DNA of 64,000 nt from Pseudocercospora fijiensis CIRAD86. Its lineage: Eukaryota > Ascomycota > Dothideomycetes > Mycosphaerellales > Mycosphaerellaceae. The translations under genes and the position numbers were made by a program. This document shows, piece after piece, positions 23,831 to 33,689 of the stretch. Under the pieces are notes generated by a model. That model had not been told where the DNA came from, did not search any database, and worked only from the letters and a program-made list of their open reading frames with translations. Position 1 is the first letter of the stretch; the number at the start of each line of letters is the position of its first letter. Location: positions 3,116,010 to 3,180,009 of the forward strand of contig NW_006921539.1 of assembly GCF_000340215.1 (NCBI RefSeq). The letters are read 5' to 3'.

Positions 23831-24019
23831 CTAGAGTGCCTCTAAGGCCTCGTTAGACTCCTCGATAGAGTCGTAGCCGTCTAGGTCGTATAGGTCGCGC
23901 GTAGAGCGTACGGCGCGAATGCGCGCTAGTAGCGACACTAGCGCGCGTACCGTAATAGGCGTACAAGGGTAGTAGCTGCCGCGGTAGCGATCGCAGTTAC
24001 GCTTAGTAGTAGGGTCCAT
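23831..24019 (-). pseudogene. Antisense ORF in the 3' region of Gypsy-1B
   Basis: A minus-strand frame starts at ATG 24019, downstream of pol and opposite to it. It is open for 62 codons to a TAG at 23831 that looks like a mutated CAG, and a related reading continues beyond (ELDAIVARMFLIRSACASH). It begins MDPTTKRNC and contains VRALVSLLARIRAV and a Leu/Ala/Glu helix. The same frame is recognisable in Gypsy-1A at 27530-27721 with conservative amino-acid replacements, which suggests a real element-encoded protein. No known domain is recognised. The pol-to-LTR region 23296-24661 otherwise shows only GC-rich sequence and the likely polypurine tract near 24646-24660. Confidence 0.5.
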
Positions 24020-24645
24020 ATTGCCGCCTATATAGAGCTTAGACAGGTCTACTAAAGCGAGTTAGCTACGAAGCGCGTACGCGTAGTAAGGGGCGAGAAA
24101 ACGTACTATTAGCCGTTATATACCTAAAGTAACGAGTACAGCCCTTTAGGACTTTTAGAGGGCGCTAGGTAGGCGTAGTAGGTATCGAGGGCGGAGCGCC
24201 TACGGCGCGCTTACCTAAGGCACGCGAAGGAGTAGCTATACTAGTAATGTTTTTTTAGATAGATATTCGAAAAAGAAAAATCTTTAAGTAATACTAGGGG
24301 GGTATAGGAGGGGAGTAGGCGGGGGATAGGCGGGTAGTATTCGGAGCGCTTAGAAAAAGAAGAAGTCTTTAAGCGGGCTTCGAATGCTTTAAATACTCGC
24401 CTCGCTTTCGGATAGCTTACGTTCTCGCGTAGCTACCGCGTTCTTAGAAATTTAGGCAACTTCTAGTTAGTGCTAGAAGCAGCCGCGCTTTAAATCTATA
24501 AACAAACAAGCAACTACGAGGCAGATCGTAACGTACCTAGCAACTATAGCGTAGTAATAGATACGTATAAGGTACGCATATACAGCGTAGAGTGTAAGAA
24601 ATAGTATAATTTACTATATTGCCCTATAGCTAGGATAGCTATACC

Positions 24646-24660
24646 GGGGGAAGGAGATAA
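24646..24660 (+). promoter_or_regulatory. Candidate polypurine tract of Gypsy-1B
   Basis: The purine run gggggaaggaga ends a few bases before the right LTR at 24662, the usual place for the plus-strand priming site of LTR retrotransposons. A shorter, more mutated version (ggggaagaag) precedes the right LTR of Gypsy-1A near 28341-28350. Confidence 0.6.
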
Positions 24661-24661
24661 T

Positions 24662-24970
24662 TATAAGAACCTAAGTAAGTAAAGTCTCCTATTATGCCTT
24701 AGCAAGCCTATGTAACAATTATGTAATATTATTACGTATACTACGGTACTGTCTCGCTAGCGCAAAGCCTACTTAGCGTATACGCGGAAAAGCTCGGTCG
24801 CTCGTACGGACATACTCGGTTGCCGGCTCGGTATATATACTATCCGTACGTAGCCTAGTTAACAGTATACGCTCTGCCCTATTCTAAGAAAGGCACGGTT
24901 TAGTTCTACTTTCTACTACGGCGATTAGTAGAGGGTGTTCTATACGTTGCTATATACCTATTTTCTTATA
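24662..24970 (+). repeat. Right LTR of Gypsy-1B
   Basis: 309 bp, TATAAGAA to TTCTTATA, matching 17940-18248. The following ggcac at 24971-24975 is the right target duplication. Confidence 0.95.
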
Positions 24971-24975
24971 GGCAC

Positions 24976-25965
24976 TATAGAATAACATTTTCTATATCTA
25001 TTAGGATACGCCTAAAGGGCTAGTATTAGACCGCGGATCGATCTTTATATCGTACTACTAGAGCGAGATATGCCTATAGTTAAGACTAAGGCATCGGCTA
25101 TCTATAGCCTTCTACCTATAGACCGATAGTTAGACTAAGAGACAGAACGCTACCTTATAGTAGTACCTACGTAGCTATATTAACGAGGACCCTAACAAAT
25201 AGGTAGACCTCTTATAGCTAGCCGAGTTTATATATAACAACTCTGCCTATTTATTAACTAAGGTATTACTCTACTATACTACTATAGGGTATAACCTAGC
25301 TATACTATAATAACTACCGCTCGAGGCCGAGCGCTAAGAAAGGGAAGCCGGTTAATCGGAAATACTAGCGGCTATAGAACGAGTATAGAAGATACGAGAA
25401 ATCTATTCTAGGATAGCCGACAAGTTAAAGAAAGTATAGGCCTCTTAAAAGACCTACTATAATAAGCATTATATACTAATAACCTTTAAACAAGGCGATA
25501 TAGTTATACTAAATACTAAGAACCTCTATATCCGAAAACACCCTTCCCCTAATAGCAAAACACGCCCTAACTAGCACTACGGTTTATTAGCCCCTTCTAT
25601 ATCCGAGAACCGAAGGGCAATAGCTAGGCCTACTAGCTATAGCTTCTACTATACTATACTATCTATAATACCTTCTATATCTCCCTCCTTAAACTATATT
25701 ACTACCGCAAAGGTCCTAAAGAAGCCCCTACTAAGTATAAAGACGTACTAGCTAATAGCGAAGAACTATAGCAGTTAGAACATATACTAAACGATTAGAC
25801 GAAAAATAGCAAGAAGGAGTACCTACTACGCTAGTAAGGCTATACCTCTAAGTAGGATTCTTAGGAACCTAAAGGCTCCTTTAAAGATATAACTAAGCTA
25901 CTATAAGAGTATAGGGCTACTAAGGATAGTAGAAAGAAGGCTAAGAAGACCTTATAAGCTTAATA
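24976..25965 (+). pseudogene. Gypsy-2B pol, 3' part (integrase end and chromodomain)
   Basis: It continues the integrase cut at 17939: the strand-transfer core and C-terminal parts run to about 25250, then a linker (SGYRTSIEDTRN in one frame), then a chromodomain at about 25761-25925. The latter reads LEHILND, KKEYLLR, then GYT and EPKGSFKD, with TAG where Trp and Gln are expected. The C-terminus is Lys-rich. At least two frame changes occur. Between here and the right LTR (25966-26181) is a decayed extra piece of the LTR unit near 25981-26015. Confidence 0.8.
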
Positions 25966-26181
25966 AGACCGAGGTATTACCGCTTAGGATTAATAATGCC
26001 CCGGGGGTAGCATTAGCTACCTACTACTAACGGACTATTCTACTACCTCCTATAGTAACGCGATTAGTTAGTTAAACATTTAATTTAGTACTTAGGAAGC
26101 GCGGCTTATTATAATCGGTAATTTAGCGGGGTAGACGATAGAAAATAGCTACGAGGGCGTAGCCTTTAGAAGGGAAGCCTA

Positions 26182-26470
26182 TATTAGAGGCCATATAATA
26201 GGCATATAACCGGCTAAGTAAATCTAGGGTCCTAGTGCCTTAGGTTAGGATTAATAGTACCCTAGGGGTAGTATTAGCCTATATTAGAGGGCATAAGAAA
26301 GGCATATAACCGGCTAAGTAAAGCTAGGGTCTCGGTACCCTAGGTAGGGCTTAGCGCTTAGCGTTAGCCTAACTTCCTAACCTTCCTCTCTCTCCTTTAG
26401 ACACCTTATCGAATACTATACGCATTTAACTATACTATCTACCTGCTTACCTAACCTATATTATATAATA
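26182..26470 (+). repeat. Right LTR of Gypsy-2B
   Basis: 289 bp, the same length as the left LTR at 13399-13687 and with the same two-unit internal duplication. It ends TATATAATA, directly followed by Gypsy-1A sequence. Confidence 0.88.
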
Positions 26471-27002
26471 GAGCGACTACGGAAAGTATATAGATTTTTA
26501 TAAAACGCTTACAAAACGCTAGTAGAAAGTAGTAGAATACTAGGCTACGTAATATAATATATACTATACTACTAAGATAAATAGTATAGGCGACCTAGTC
26601 TTGCTATCGATAAAGGATATTAGCTTAGATGTCCCTAAGAAGAAACTTAGCCCGAAGTATATAGGACCTTTTTATATTATCGACGTAGTTAGAGCGTAGG
26701 TATACCGCCTAGCGCTACCGTTAAGTACGAAGGTTTATAATGTTTTCTATATTTCCCTTCTCGAGCCTTAGTATAGACGCGATAGCGAGGAGTATAAGAT
26801 AAGTCTACCCGTCGCTAAAGGTAACGAGTAGTAAGTAGAAACAATCGTAGCGAAGAAGATAAAAAAGCGAAAGGCGTACTATCTTATTAAGTAGCGAGGT
26901 TAGCCTAAAGAATATAACACTTAGGAGCTAGCTATTTATATTAAAGATTCTTTAGCGTTAGACGAGTTCGAAGCTTAAGCGTAGCGTAAGCGTAGGCAGT
27001 AA
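26471..27002 (+). pseudogene. Gypsy-1A pol, 3' part (integrase tail and chromodomain)
   Basis: It resumes the frame broken at 13398 and matches copy B from 22778 on: a helical region, KKLSPKYIGPF near 26640, then the chromodomain KKRKAYYLIK near 26850-26900 with TAG at expected Trp codons. The natural stop TAA is at 27000-27002. More Gln/His codons are lost than in copy B. Confidence 0.85.
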
Positions 27003-27529
27003 TTAAAATAAAAGAAATTAAGAATTAAGAAAAAATAGTAGATACGTACTCGTTTCGCTACTAAAAAGGGCCTATCGGCCTAGTATATATAAAGGGGGCG
27101 CCGCGTAGGCGCGGTAGCGGCGGGTCGCCTATCCTACTTATCCCTAGAATCCTCCTCTTCTAACTCGACGCCTATAGCGGTATTAATAGCCGCGACGGCG
27201 TTAGCGCCGACGCGCTAAGCGAGGTTCTAGTATAGTTAGTATACGAAGCGTAAGTAAAACGAGGCTATAGGAAAAACTATACCTAACGACTAATCTCGAC
27301 TAGCCTAGCTAAGTTAGTACCGATATACTTAAGGGTACCGAGTAGGTTAACGTCTATAAAGGACCCGCTCGCGGCCCCCTTATAGGCTAGGGATTTACTA
27401 CCGGGGGTTACCTTATTCTTATTAGTATAGAAGGTAGCGAGTATAGATAGGATAACTAATATCGAGGTTAGTATACGAAGTATAAGTAGAGCGTATAAGA
27501 AACCTACGTACGACTAAAGCGTCTAGATC

Positions 27530-27721
27530 GGCCTAGAGTACGGCTAGGGCCTCGTCTAACTTAGTATCCGAGTTATACCTATCTAGGTTATATAAGTCGC
27601 GCGCTAAGCGCGCGGCGTAGATATACCCTAGTAGCGATAATAGTAAGCGGGCCGTAATAGGCGTATAGGGGTAGTAGCTACCCTAGTAGTAGTTATAGTT
27701 ACGCTTAGTAGTAGGGTCTAT
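27530..27721 (-). pseudogene. Antisense ORF relic in Gypsy-1A
   Basis: The counterpart of the minus-strand ORF at 23831-24019. The start codon has become ATA (27719-27721), and the reading begins IDPTTKRNY, then GSYYPYTPITARLLLSLL and later LARDLYNLDRY. Besides RIP changes there are conservative replacements (V/L, E/D), so the two copies diverged as protein-coding sequence before mutation. The rest of 27003-28355 shows no other coding sequence I recognise. Confidence 0.45.
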
Positions 27722-28355
27722 ATTGCTACCTATATAAAGCTTAGTTAGGTCCTCTAAGGCGAGTTAGTTACGAAGCGTAAGTGCGTAGCAAGAGGCGAGA
27801 AAACGTACCGTTAGCTATAATATACTTAAAGTAGCGGGTATAGCCCTCTAGGACTTTTATTAGGCGCTAGGTAGGCGTAGTAGGTATCGTAGGGGCGGCG
27901 CCTACGGTACGCGAAGGAGTAGCTATACTAGTAATATTTTTTTAATAAATAATCGAAACGACGAAAAAGAAAAAAATCTTTAAGTAATACTAGGGGGGCG
28001 CGAGATACGAGCATACAGGGTATAGGCGGGTAGTATTCGGAGCGCTTAGAAAAAGAAGAAGTTTTTAAGCAGGCTTCGAATACTTTAAATACTCGCCTTA
28101 CTTTCGGATAGCTTACGGTCTCGCGTAGCTACCGCGTTCTTAGAAATTTAGGCAACCTCTAGCTAGTAATAGAAGTAGCCGCGCTCCGAATCCGTTAAAT
28201 AAACAGCAACTACGAGACAAATATAACGTATATAGCTACTATAGTATAGCAGTAGGTACGTACGAGATACGTATATAAAGCGTAGAGTATAAGAATAGTA
28301 TAACTTACTATATTGCCCTATAGCTGGGATGGCTATACTAGGGGAAGAAGATAAT

Positions 28356-28663
28356 TATAAGAACCTAAGTAAGTAAAGTCTCCTATCCTGCCTTAGCAAT
28401 CCTATATAATAGCTGTATAATATTATTACGTATACTACGATGCTAACCCGCTAGCGCAAAGCCTACTTAGCGTATACGCGGAGAAGCCCGGTCGCTTATA
28501 CGGATATACTTAGTAGGCGGCTCGGTAGATATACTAGCCGGGCGAGCTTAGTTAATAGTAAAAACTCTGCCCTATTCTTAGAAACGCACGGTTTAGTTCT
28601 ACTATCTACTACTACGATTAGTAGAGGGTGTTCTATACGTTACTATAGACCTATTTTCTTATA
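28356..28663 (+). repeat. Right LTR of Gypsy-1A
   Basis: 308 bp, TATAAGAA to TTCTTATA, followed by gctac (28664-28668), the right target duplication. Confidence 0.93.
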
Positions 28664-28667
28664 GCTA

Positions 28668-28748
28668 CTTAGAGTACCTCTACTACCGCTACCGCTTGGA
28701 GTACCGCTGCCGCTTAGAGTACCGCTACTACTTAGAGCACCGCCGTAG
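28668..28748 (+). repeat. 18-bp tandem repeat interrupted by Gypsy-1A
   Basis: Units starting ctt-gagtaccgct recur at 28695, 28713 and 28731, with a longer first unit at 28668. The left flank of Gypsy-1A ends in the same pattern (cttagagtactgccgctac, 8591-8609), so the element landed inside this repeat. In one plus-strand frame it reads as Ser/Thr/Ala-rich protein. Beyond it, 28750-29040 contains only loose purine-rich repetition, with a block near 28888-28925 resembling 8550-8590. Confidence 0.75.
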
Positions 28749-29040
28749 CAAGAAGCACTACCGCGGTTATTACTACTTAATATATCGTATAGCTTAGAGG
28801 TCTTAAATATAATTAGAATTCTTAAATAGGAAGTAGAGAAAGGGGCGCCGCTAAGGGTAAGGCTTAAAGTCTTATTTAGAAGTAGTAGAGAGAGTCGGAT
28901 CTATTAACGTAGATAAGGAGGGCACCGCTATAGACAAGGCTTAAAGGTCTTATTTAGGGTTAGAAGTAGTAGAAGGTAGTAGAAGGTAGTAATCGCTATA
29001 GGTATATAGAAGAGGAAGAAGGTATTAAAGAAGCGTTCTT

Positions 29041-29226
29041 TTAAATATAACTACTACGCGTACGGATATCGTATAAGGTAAGATTCGGAACAAACGCGTT
29101 ATATACGTTACGCGTATAACGGAATAAGGCATATATAGTAGAAGTTACGCTACACGTAGCGGAAATAAAGCTATATACAACTAGAAACAAGGCAACTAAC
29201 AAAGGCGCGATCCAGGTCTTCCACAC
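29041..29226 (-). CDS. Small open frame with one membrane segment
   Basis: A 61-codon minus-strand frame from ATG 29226. It starts MWKTWIAPLLVALFLVVYSF, a clear hydrophobic segment near the N-terminus, followed by a mixed, Tyr-rich tail. It lies in a stretch (about 29150-29400) that keeps more CpA/TpG than its surroundings, just past the 3' end of the helicase pseudogene. No family is recognised and no start context or splice evidence is visible. It may be a chance frame. Confidence 0.25.
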   Translation of the reverse strand: MWKTWIAPLLVALFLVVYSFISATCSVTSTIYALFRYTRNVYNAFVPNLTLYDIRTRSSYI

Positions 29227-29299
29227 TAGAGCAAATAAAGGTCTACTCTAAAACTCGAGCTAGAGCTAGTACTAGAGCTAGATCTAATATCCTAAAATA

Positions 29300-32200
29300 C
29301 CATCTTGCCTATCACGGGATATTCGTATTCCGTAGTAGGCGACCAGAAGGCGATATACCACATTAGTATACCTTACTAAAACAGGACTGTTTATAGATTA
29401 GTATCTTTAGCTTAGGAGGCTCTTTACGACGACGTTTTTTCGATAGTATTCCTATATCGGAAATAGATTTAGGTATATTAGGTCGCCTACGCTTCGACCT
29501 AGCGGCTCTTATAGGCGATAGTTCTTCTATAGCGGAGAGATCTGGGTCCGTATCTAGTATAAACTCTAATATATATCCGGAATCGAAGCTCGCTACTTCT
29601 AGTCGCTACTACCCCGTTAGGCCCGATACTAGATATATAGTAGTATCCTATATACTCGAAGGACTCTCTTACAAAGATCGATACCTATTAATTATTATAA
29701 ATCCGCTAGATACGCTACTATCCCCGCCGTAGGATTAATCCTAGCCGCTACTAGCCTATTCTCGAACCTCGAGTATACTCTCTATTAGCGCTATTTTCCG
29801 TAAATTAGTTATACTATTAGTTTCCGGTACACTCCTCTACTAAATTTAGCGTCCTTAACTAGCGATAGCTACCGCCGCTATATTTATATTCTTATCCTAT
29901 ATAGACCGTAGATACGCTCGGCGCTAGTCGTCTTATATCCCTATAAGTAACGTATTTTTAGCTTCTTTCGCGGCGCTCGCTACCTTAGCCGTAGCGGTCT
30001 TCGCTACCTTCGCTGCCTTATACTCTATCTATTTCGAGACTATATCTACTCGGATATACTATATATACTAGATAAGGAGATCGAGAAGAGTAATAGTTTC
30101 GACGCCGCTAGATTTGTTACTATCTCTACCGCTAGAATCGGTTACTCCGCTACTCCTAAAAGTAGTCGTCTTATCGCGGTACTCCTATATATCGAGTATA
30201 TAGCTAATCCGATGTTTTATCCTTCTTCTAACTACTAGCTAATCTAACTTACTTCTAAGTATATTGCTATCGAAGGTATCCTAATCTATACTCGAATAAT
30301 TCTAGTAGATCCGACAAAGGCTATATATAAGCTACTCGTCTATTAGTATACTCTATAGTATTCTAAATCTATATTCCCCCGCTACGCGATCCTCTAGAAC
30401 CGTAATATACTACTCCGTTAACTACGTAAACACGAAACCGGGCCTCGAATTAGATACTAGTTAGGAAAGGGTATTCCACCTATCCGGCGGTATAGGTAGT
30501 TTACTCTATAGACTATAGTTATACCGATTATAGTAGACTTCGCTTAATATAGATACCTTTAGGTCTAAGCACTTATCCTTGCTAAGCTTATCGTCCTATA
30601 CTTTGCGAATATACGGCGTATTCTATATATCAAGTAGATCCCCTAGGACTACTACGCGGCGGCTCGCTTAAGTATTTAACTAGTAGGTACCGCGTATACG
30701 AGGCGTAGTTACGTATAAAGCTATAGGCGTAGCGGAATTACCGTCCTTAGTATCGGTATTCTTATCTTCCCGATTACTATTAAGCGAGATATCGACGTCG
30801 AGTATTAAATATAATCCTTCCCGCTACGCCTAGAACTTGCCCTTATAGGCGACGCGAGGTCCGCTACGGACCTTGCTATCCTCTACCGGCTAATGCCTAA
30901 GCCGTTTTTTAATATTCCTTATCTACGCTAGCTAGAATACGAATACCTCGCTACGAAGATTAATTAGAACTATATTCCGGCCGGTACGCCCGAGACGCTA
31001 GCTAAGATTTAGATAGTTATACTCTATTATTAGACCCTACTAGATAATAATTTATACTATACGGATATTAATGCCTACGCTTAGGGCGGTAGCAGCAATT
31101 ATAATATAGATAGTACTATTAGCTACGCTAAACTTACGAAACCGCAGGTCCTAATCGTATATAGGCATAGCGGATATATAGACTTAGACAATTCTAAGAA
31201 CGTTTAATATAGGATTATACCTATTTCCCTAATAATACTAGATCTCTCGATATAGATCCTTAGTCCGAAGTACTAGATAGGCTCGAATGCGATTTATAAG
31301 CGCGATTACGTCTAGGCGAATATCGATAAAGGTAATAGTCTTTAGTATTTCCGCTAGCGTAGCCCGTTACTCCGCTATAGGCTAGCCTTCGCCTATAGCA
31401 GCTAGCGTAGTAGTAGAGCCTATAGCGGATAGAGGCGAGCCCGCGGGGCTTACGGCCTTTTCGATTATAAAATATAACTAGCTATAGACCGACTTCGTAT
31501 TTTTATCTAATTCTTTAAAGATATATATATAGTTAAGGCGATCGATACTAGTCCGTAGTATTATAGAATAATATAGCTCGTAGCCGACCGGTCTAAAGCC
31601 GCTATACAAGGTGCCTGTAAAAATAGTGCAGACTATAAACAGGCCTAGACCTAATATATAGGCTTAGGTCGTAGTATCTAGGGTTCTAGTATAGCTAAAC
31701 TATATCTAGTCCTAGTAGAAAAGCTGCCTAAGCTACGCGACTATAGGGAATTCCTCGCGGAAGCTAGCCTATTTCGAGAGGAGATAAATTTTATCGAATA
31801 CGACTAGCGCGATACGTAAGGAAAGATTCGGATCCTTTAGGGTATCCTTAAAGTTATCGGATACGGCCTACTCCGGGCCTAGAATAATATAATCGTACTA
31901 GCCCGCCCTAATTTTAGTGAACAAATCTAGGTCCTACCGCTTAGCCTTACTCGTAACTAGTACGGGATTAACGTATTCCCCTACGATCTTCTTTAAGTCC
32001 GCTTCTTACTCCGCCCCGAGCCGACTAAGAGGAGTTACTAACTAGATAGTAGTCTATCTAGTAAGTACGGTAAAAGCCTAGAAGATTAGGCTCTTACCTA
32101 AACTAGTCTTTATAATAAATAGGATATCTTATCGCTAATAAATCAAGGCCTATAGTACGGTAACCTAGATCCGATACGGCCTTTTCTTAGGCCGCTATTT

Positions 32201-32966
32201 AGATAGTTTATATAATCTATTTAATATATACCTTCTTCTAGCTTCGATAATATCGAATTAGAGATCGACTAAATCGGTATAGTCGATAGTGTAAATAATA
32301 GCGCGAATAGATTTAAGAGTATAGTTATAGATTCGACTAACTATAAATCGAATAATCTCCCGTAGATTGGTATATACGGAGCTAGTAGCAAGCTCTATAG
32401 GAATGCTCTATAGCGTAGCGGACTTCTAGCGCTTACTTAGCTAGAAACTATTCTAGATTCTCCGAGCTAGTTTCCCCGATTTCGCTCTTGTAAATTTCCC
32501 TCTAGTAGCGGCCCGTCTCTAACCCGCGACGCGTAGAGCCTACCCTAGCCGCGGCGTTAAAACCGGCTCGAGTATTATAGTATTCTAAACGTATCTCTTA
32601 CTAACTCGGAGCTGCGACGCTTAGCCGATAATATTAGGTAGGAGGACTGCGAGCGCTAGACGGGATAGTATTAGGAATAGATAAGAGTTACGTACGCTTC
32701 TTTGCGGCACTACATTCACCCGCCGCGGATATTGTTCCAGTCGTTACGGAGCCAGCCTATCGCTCTATAGTAGCAGTAGGGTAGACGCGTCTAGCTTTAA
32801 TATAGTAAGCGATATTCGATTTTTGCGCACATTCAGATTTTCCCCGCCGAGTAGTAGACCTAAGCTCTACAGATTTAGGGGATAGACAGTTTTCGCAATT
32901 GCGTAGGGCTTTACTATAGCGACTTTTGCGATTTCCGATACACAATAGTATTATAGCTAATAGCAT
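29300..32966 (-). pseudogene. RecQ-like DEAD/DExH helicase pseudogene
   Basis: On the minus strand a Walker A-like KTSLGKSLIF lies at about 32081-32111, followed by TPLSRLGAE, KAKR and ILGPE-like blocks. The DExH motif at 31784-31795 reads DKIY, where D-E-[VI]-H is expected (GAA to AAA and CAC to TAC changes). ASFREEF follows, typical of RecQ-family helicases (DEAH...FR..Y). The C-terminal two thirds (to about 29300) decode as charged protein without a domain I can name. The N-terminal 69 codons (32757-32966) are open. At about 1,200 codons it resembles multicopy, often telomere-linked RecQ helicase genes of fungi, but no telomere repeat is present here. Confidence 0.6.
32757..32966 (-). CDS. 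Open 69-codon frame at the 5' end of the helicase pseudogene
   Basis: From ATG 32966 (minus): MLLAIILLCIGNRKSRYS, a short hydrophobic start, then NCENCLSPK and a basic Ser/Thr-rich part, ending at a stop before the helicase reading begins. The bases around it (32700-32970) keep many CpA dinucleotides and so have escaped most RIP. It could be the N-terminus of the helicase gene, an unrelated small gene, or chance. I do not recognise it. Confidence 0.3.
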   Translation of the reverse strand: MLLAIILLCIGNRKSRYSKALRNCENCLSPKSVELRSTTRRGKSECAQKSNIAYYIKARRVYPTATIER

Positions 32967-33689
32967 TTACTTACTACTACGATTATCTATATACGCGTAC
33001 TAAATACCGATAGAAACGGATTAGACTAGTAATAAAGAGTATTATATAGTCTATACGGGATTTTATTTTGTTAGTAGAGGGGTTAGAAAGTTTAGTTGCG
33101 GGTTTAGAAAAGTCTACTGCTATAGAACACGTAATTCTATATTATATATACGAATACCCTTTGTTACTAGTCTAAGTAGAGATAGGTGTTAGTAGTAATC
33201 GATCCGTATATATACTTTTTTAAGCTATTATAAGCAATCGTAGTAGCTACAATGCTAGTGTCTAGGCTATAGAGCAACCTATAAGGAGGTTATTAACGGT
33301 AAGCTAGGCTAAGAAGTATTGCAGAATTAGAGATTATAGCTACTTACCCGGCAAGGCTAATAGCCGTAGCGATTATTATAGATCGGAATGAATTACCTTA
33401 AGTACCGCGCTTCTAAGCTATATTTTCGTAATGTCTAACTAGTCTAGCTTTAGCACCTAAGCCTTCTTATATAGTTTTAAGTTCCCTATCGTCTCTTTCT
33501 AGTTTAATACAGTTATCGTTAGAAGTATACAAAGTTAGGTAGAGCGAGAGATACCTAGATCGTATAGTCGGGAGGAAGTTAGGCCGTCTTAGTAATATCT
33601 AAAGACCTCTAATTAGTACGTAAACTAGTATAGTATAGATAAATATATAAGTACAGATTATTAATTTAGTATTAAATCAAGGCCTCTTT

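Larger units (their letters stand above)
17940..24970 (+). mobile_element. Gypsy-1B, innermost and youngest element of the nest
   Basis: A complete Ty3/Gypsy chromovirus, plus strand, 7,031 bp as assembled, including a 100-N gap. LTRs are 309 bp each (17940-18248, 24662-24970), with ends TATAAGAA and TTCTTATA forming a perfect inverted repeat, and the TSD is ggcac. It is the same family as Gypsy-1A but carries fewer RIP changes: several CAA, TGT and CAC codons are intact. Its pol can be read almost without frameshift to a natural stop at 23293-23295. Confidence 0.95.
13399..26470 (+). mobile_element. Gypsy-2B, middle element of the nest
   Basis: A Ty3/Gypsy chromovirus on the plus strand with 289-bp LTRs (13399-13687, 26182-26470). 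It sits in the integrase-to-chromodomain part of Gypsy-1A pol: the left flank ends ...cgctacg and the right flank starts gagcgac, which are adjacent in the uninterrupted copy at 22771-22785. No clean 5-bp duplication is visible; it may have been lost or changed by RIP. Gypsy-1B interrupts its integrase at 17939/24976. Without that insert it is about 6.0 kb. Confidence 0.9.
8610..28663 (+). mobile_element. Gypsy-1A, outermost element of a three-level nest
   Basis: A Ty3/Gypsy chromovirus on the plus strand with 308-bp LTRs at 8610-8917 and 28356-28663 and a perfect 5-bp target duplication (gctac). Its pol is split at 13398/26471 by Gypsy-2B, which carries Gypsy-1B. Without the insert the element is about 7.0 kb. 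Order: LTR, gag, protease, RT, RNase H, integrase, chromodomain, a 1.35-kb 3' region with an antisense ORF relic, then LTR. It shows more RIP damage than Gypsy-1B, as expected of the older copy. Confidence 0.92.

Noticed and set aside
13394..26475. A 5-bp target duplication for Gypsy-2B
   Set aside because: The left flank ctacg is not repeated after 26470. Reading taata as a mutated copy needs one change that RIP cannot make, so I do not claim it.
8605..28668. Whether the nest is a single giant virus-like element or gene cluster
   Set aside because: Target duplications, matching LTR pairs and frames that rejoin after excision show three separate Gypsy insertions.
28668..33000. Subtelomeric location inferred from the RecQ-like helicase
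   Set aside because: No telomere repeat (TTAGGG/CCCTAA arrays) is present in the window, so the link to telomeres is not supported.
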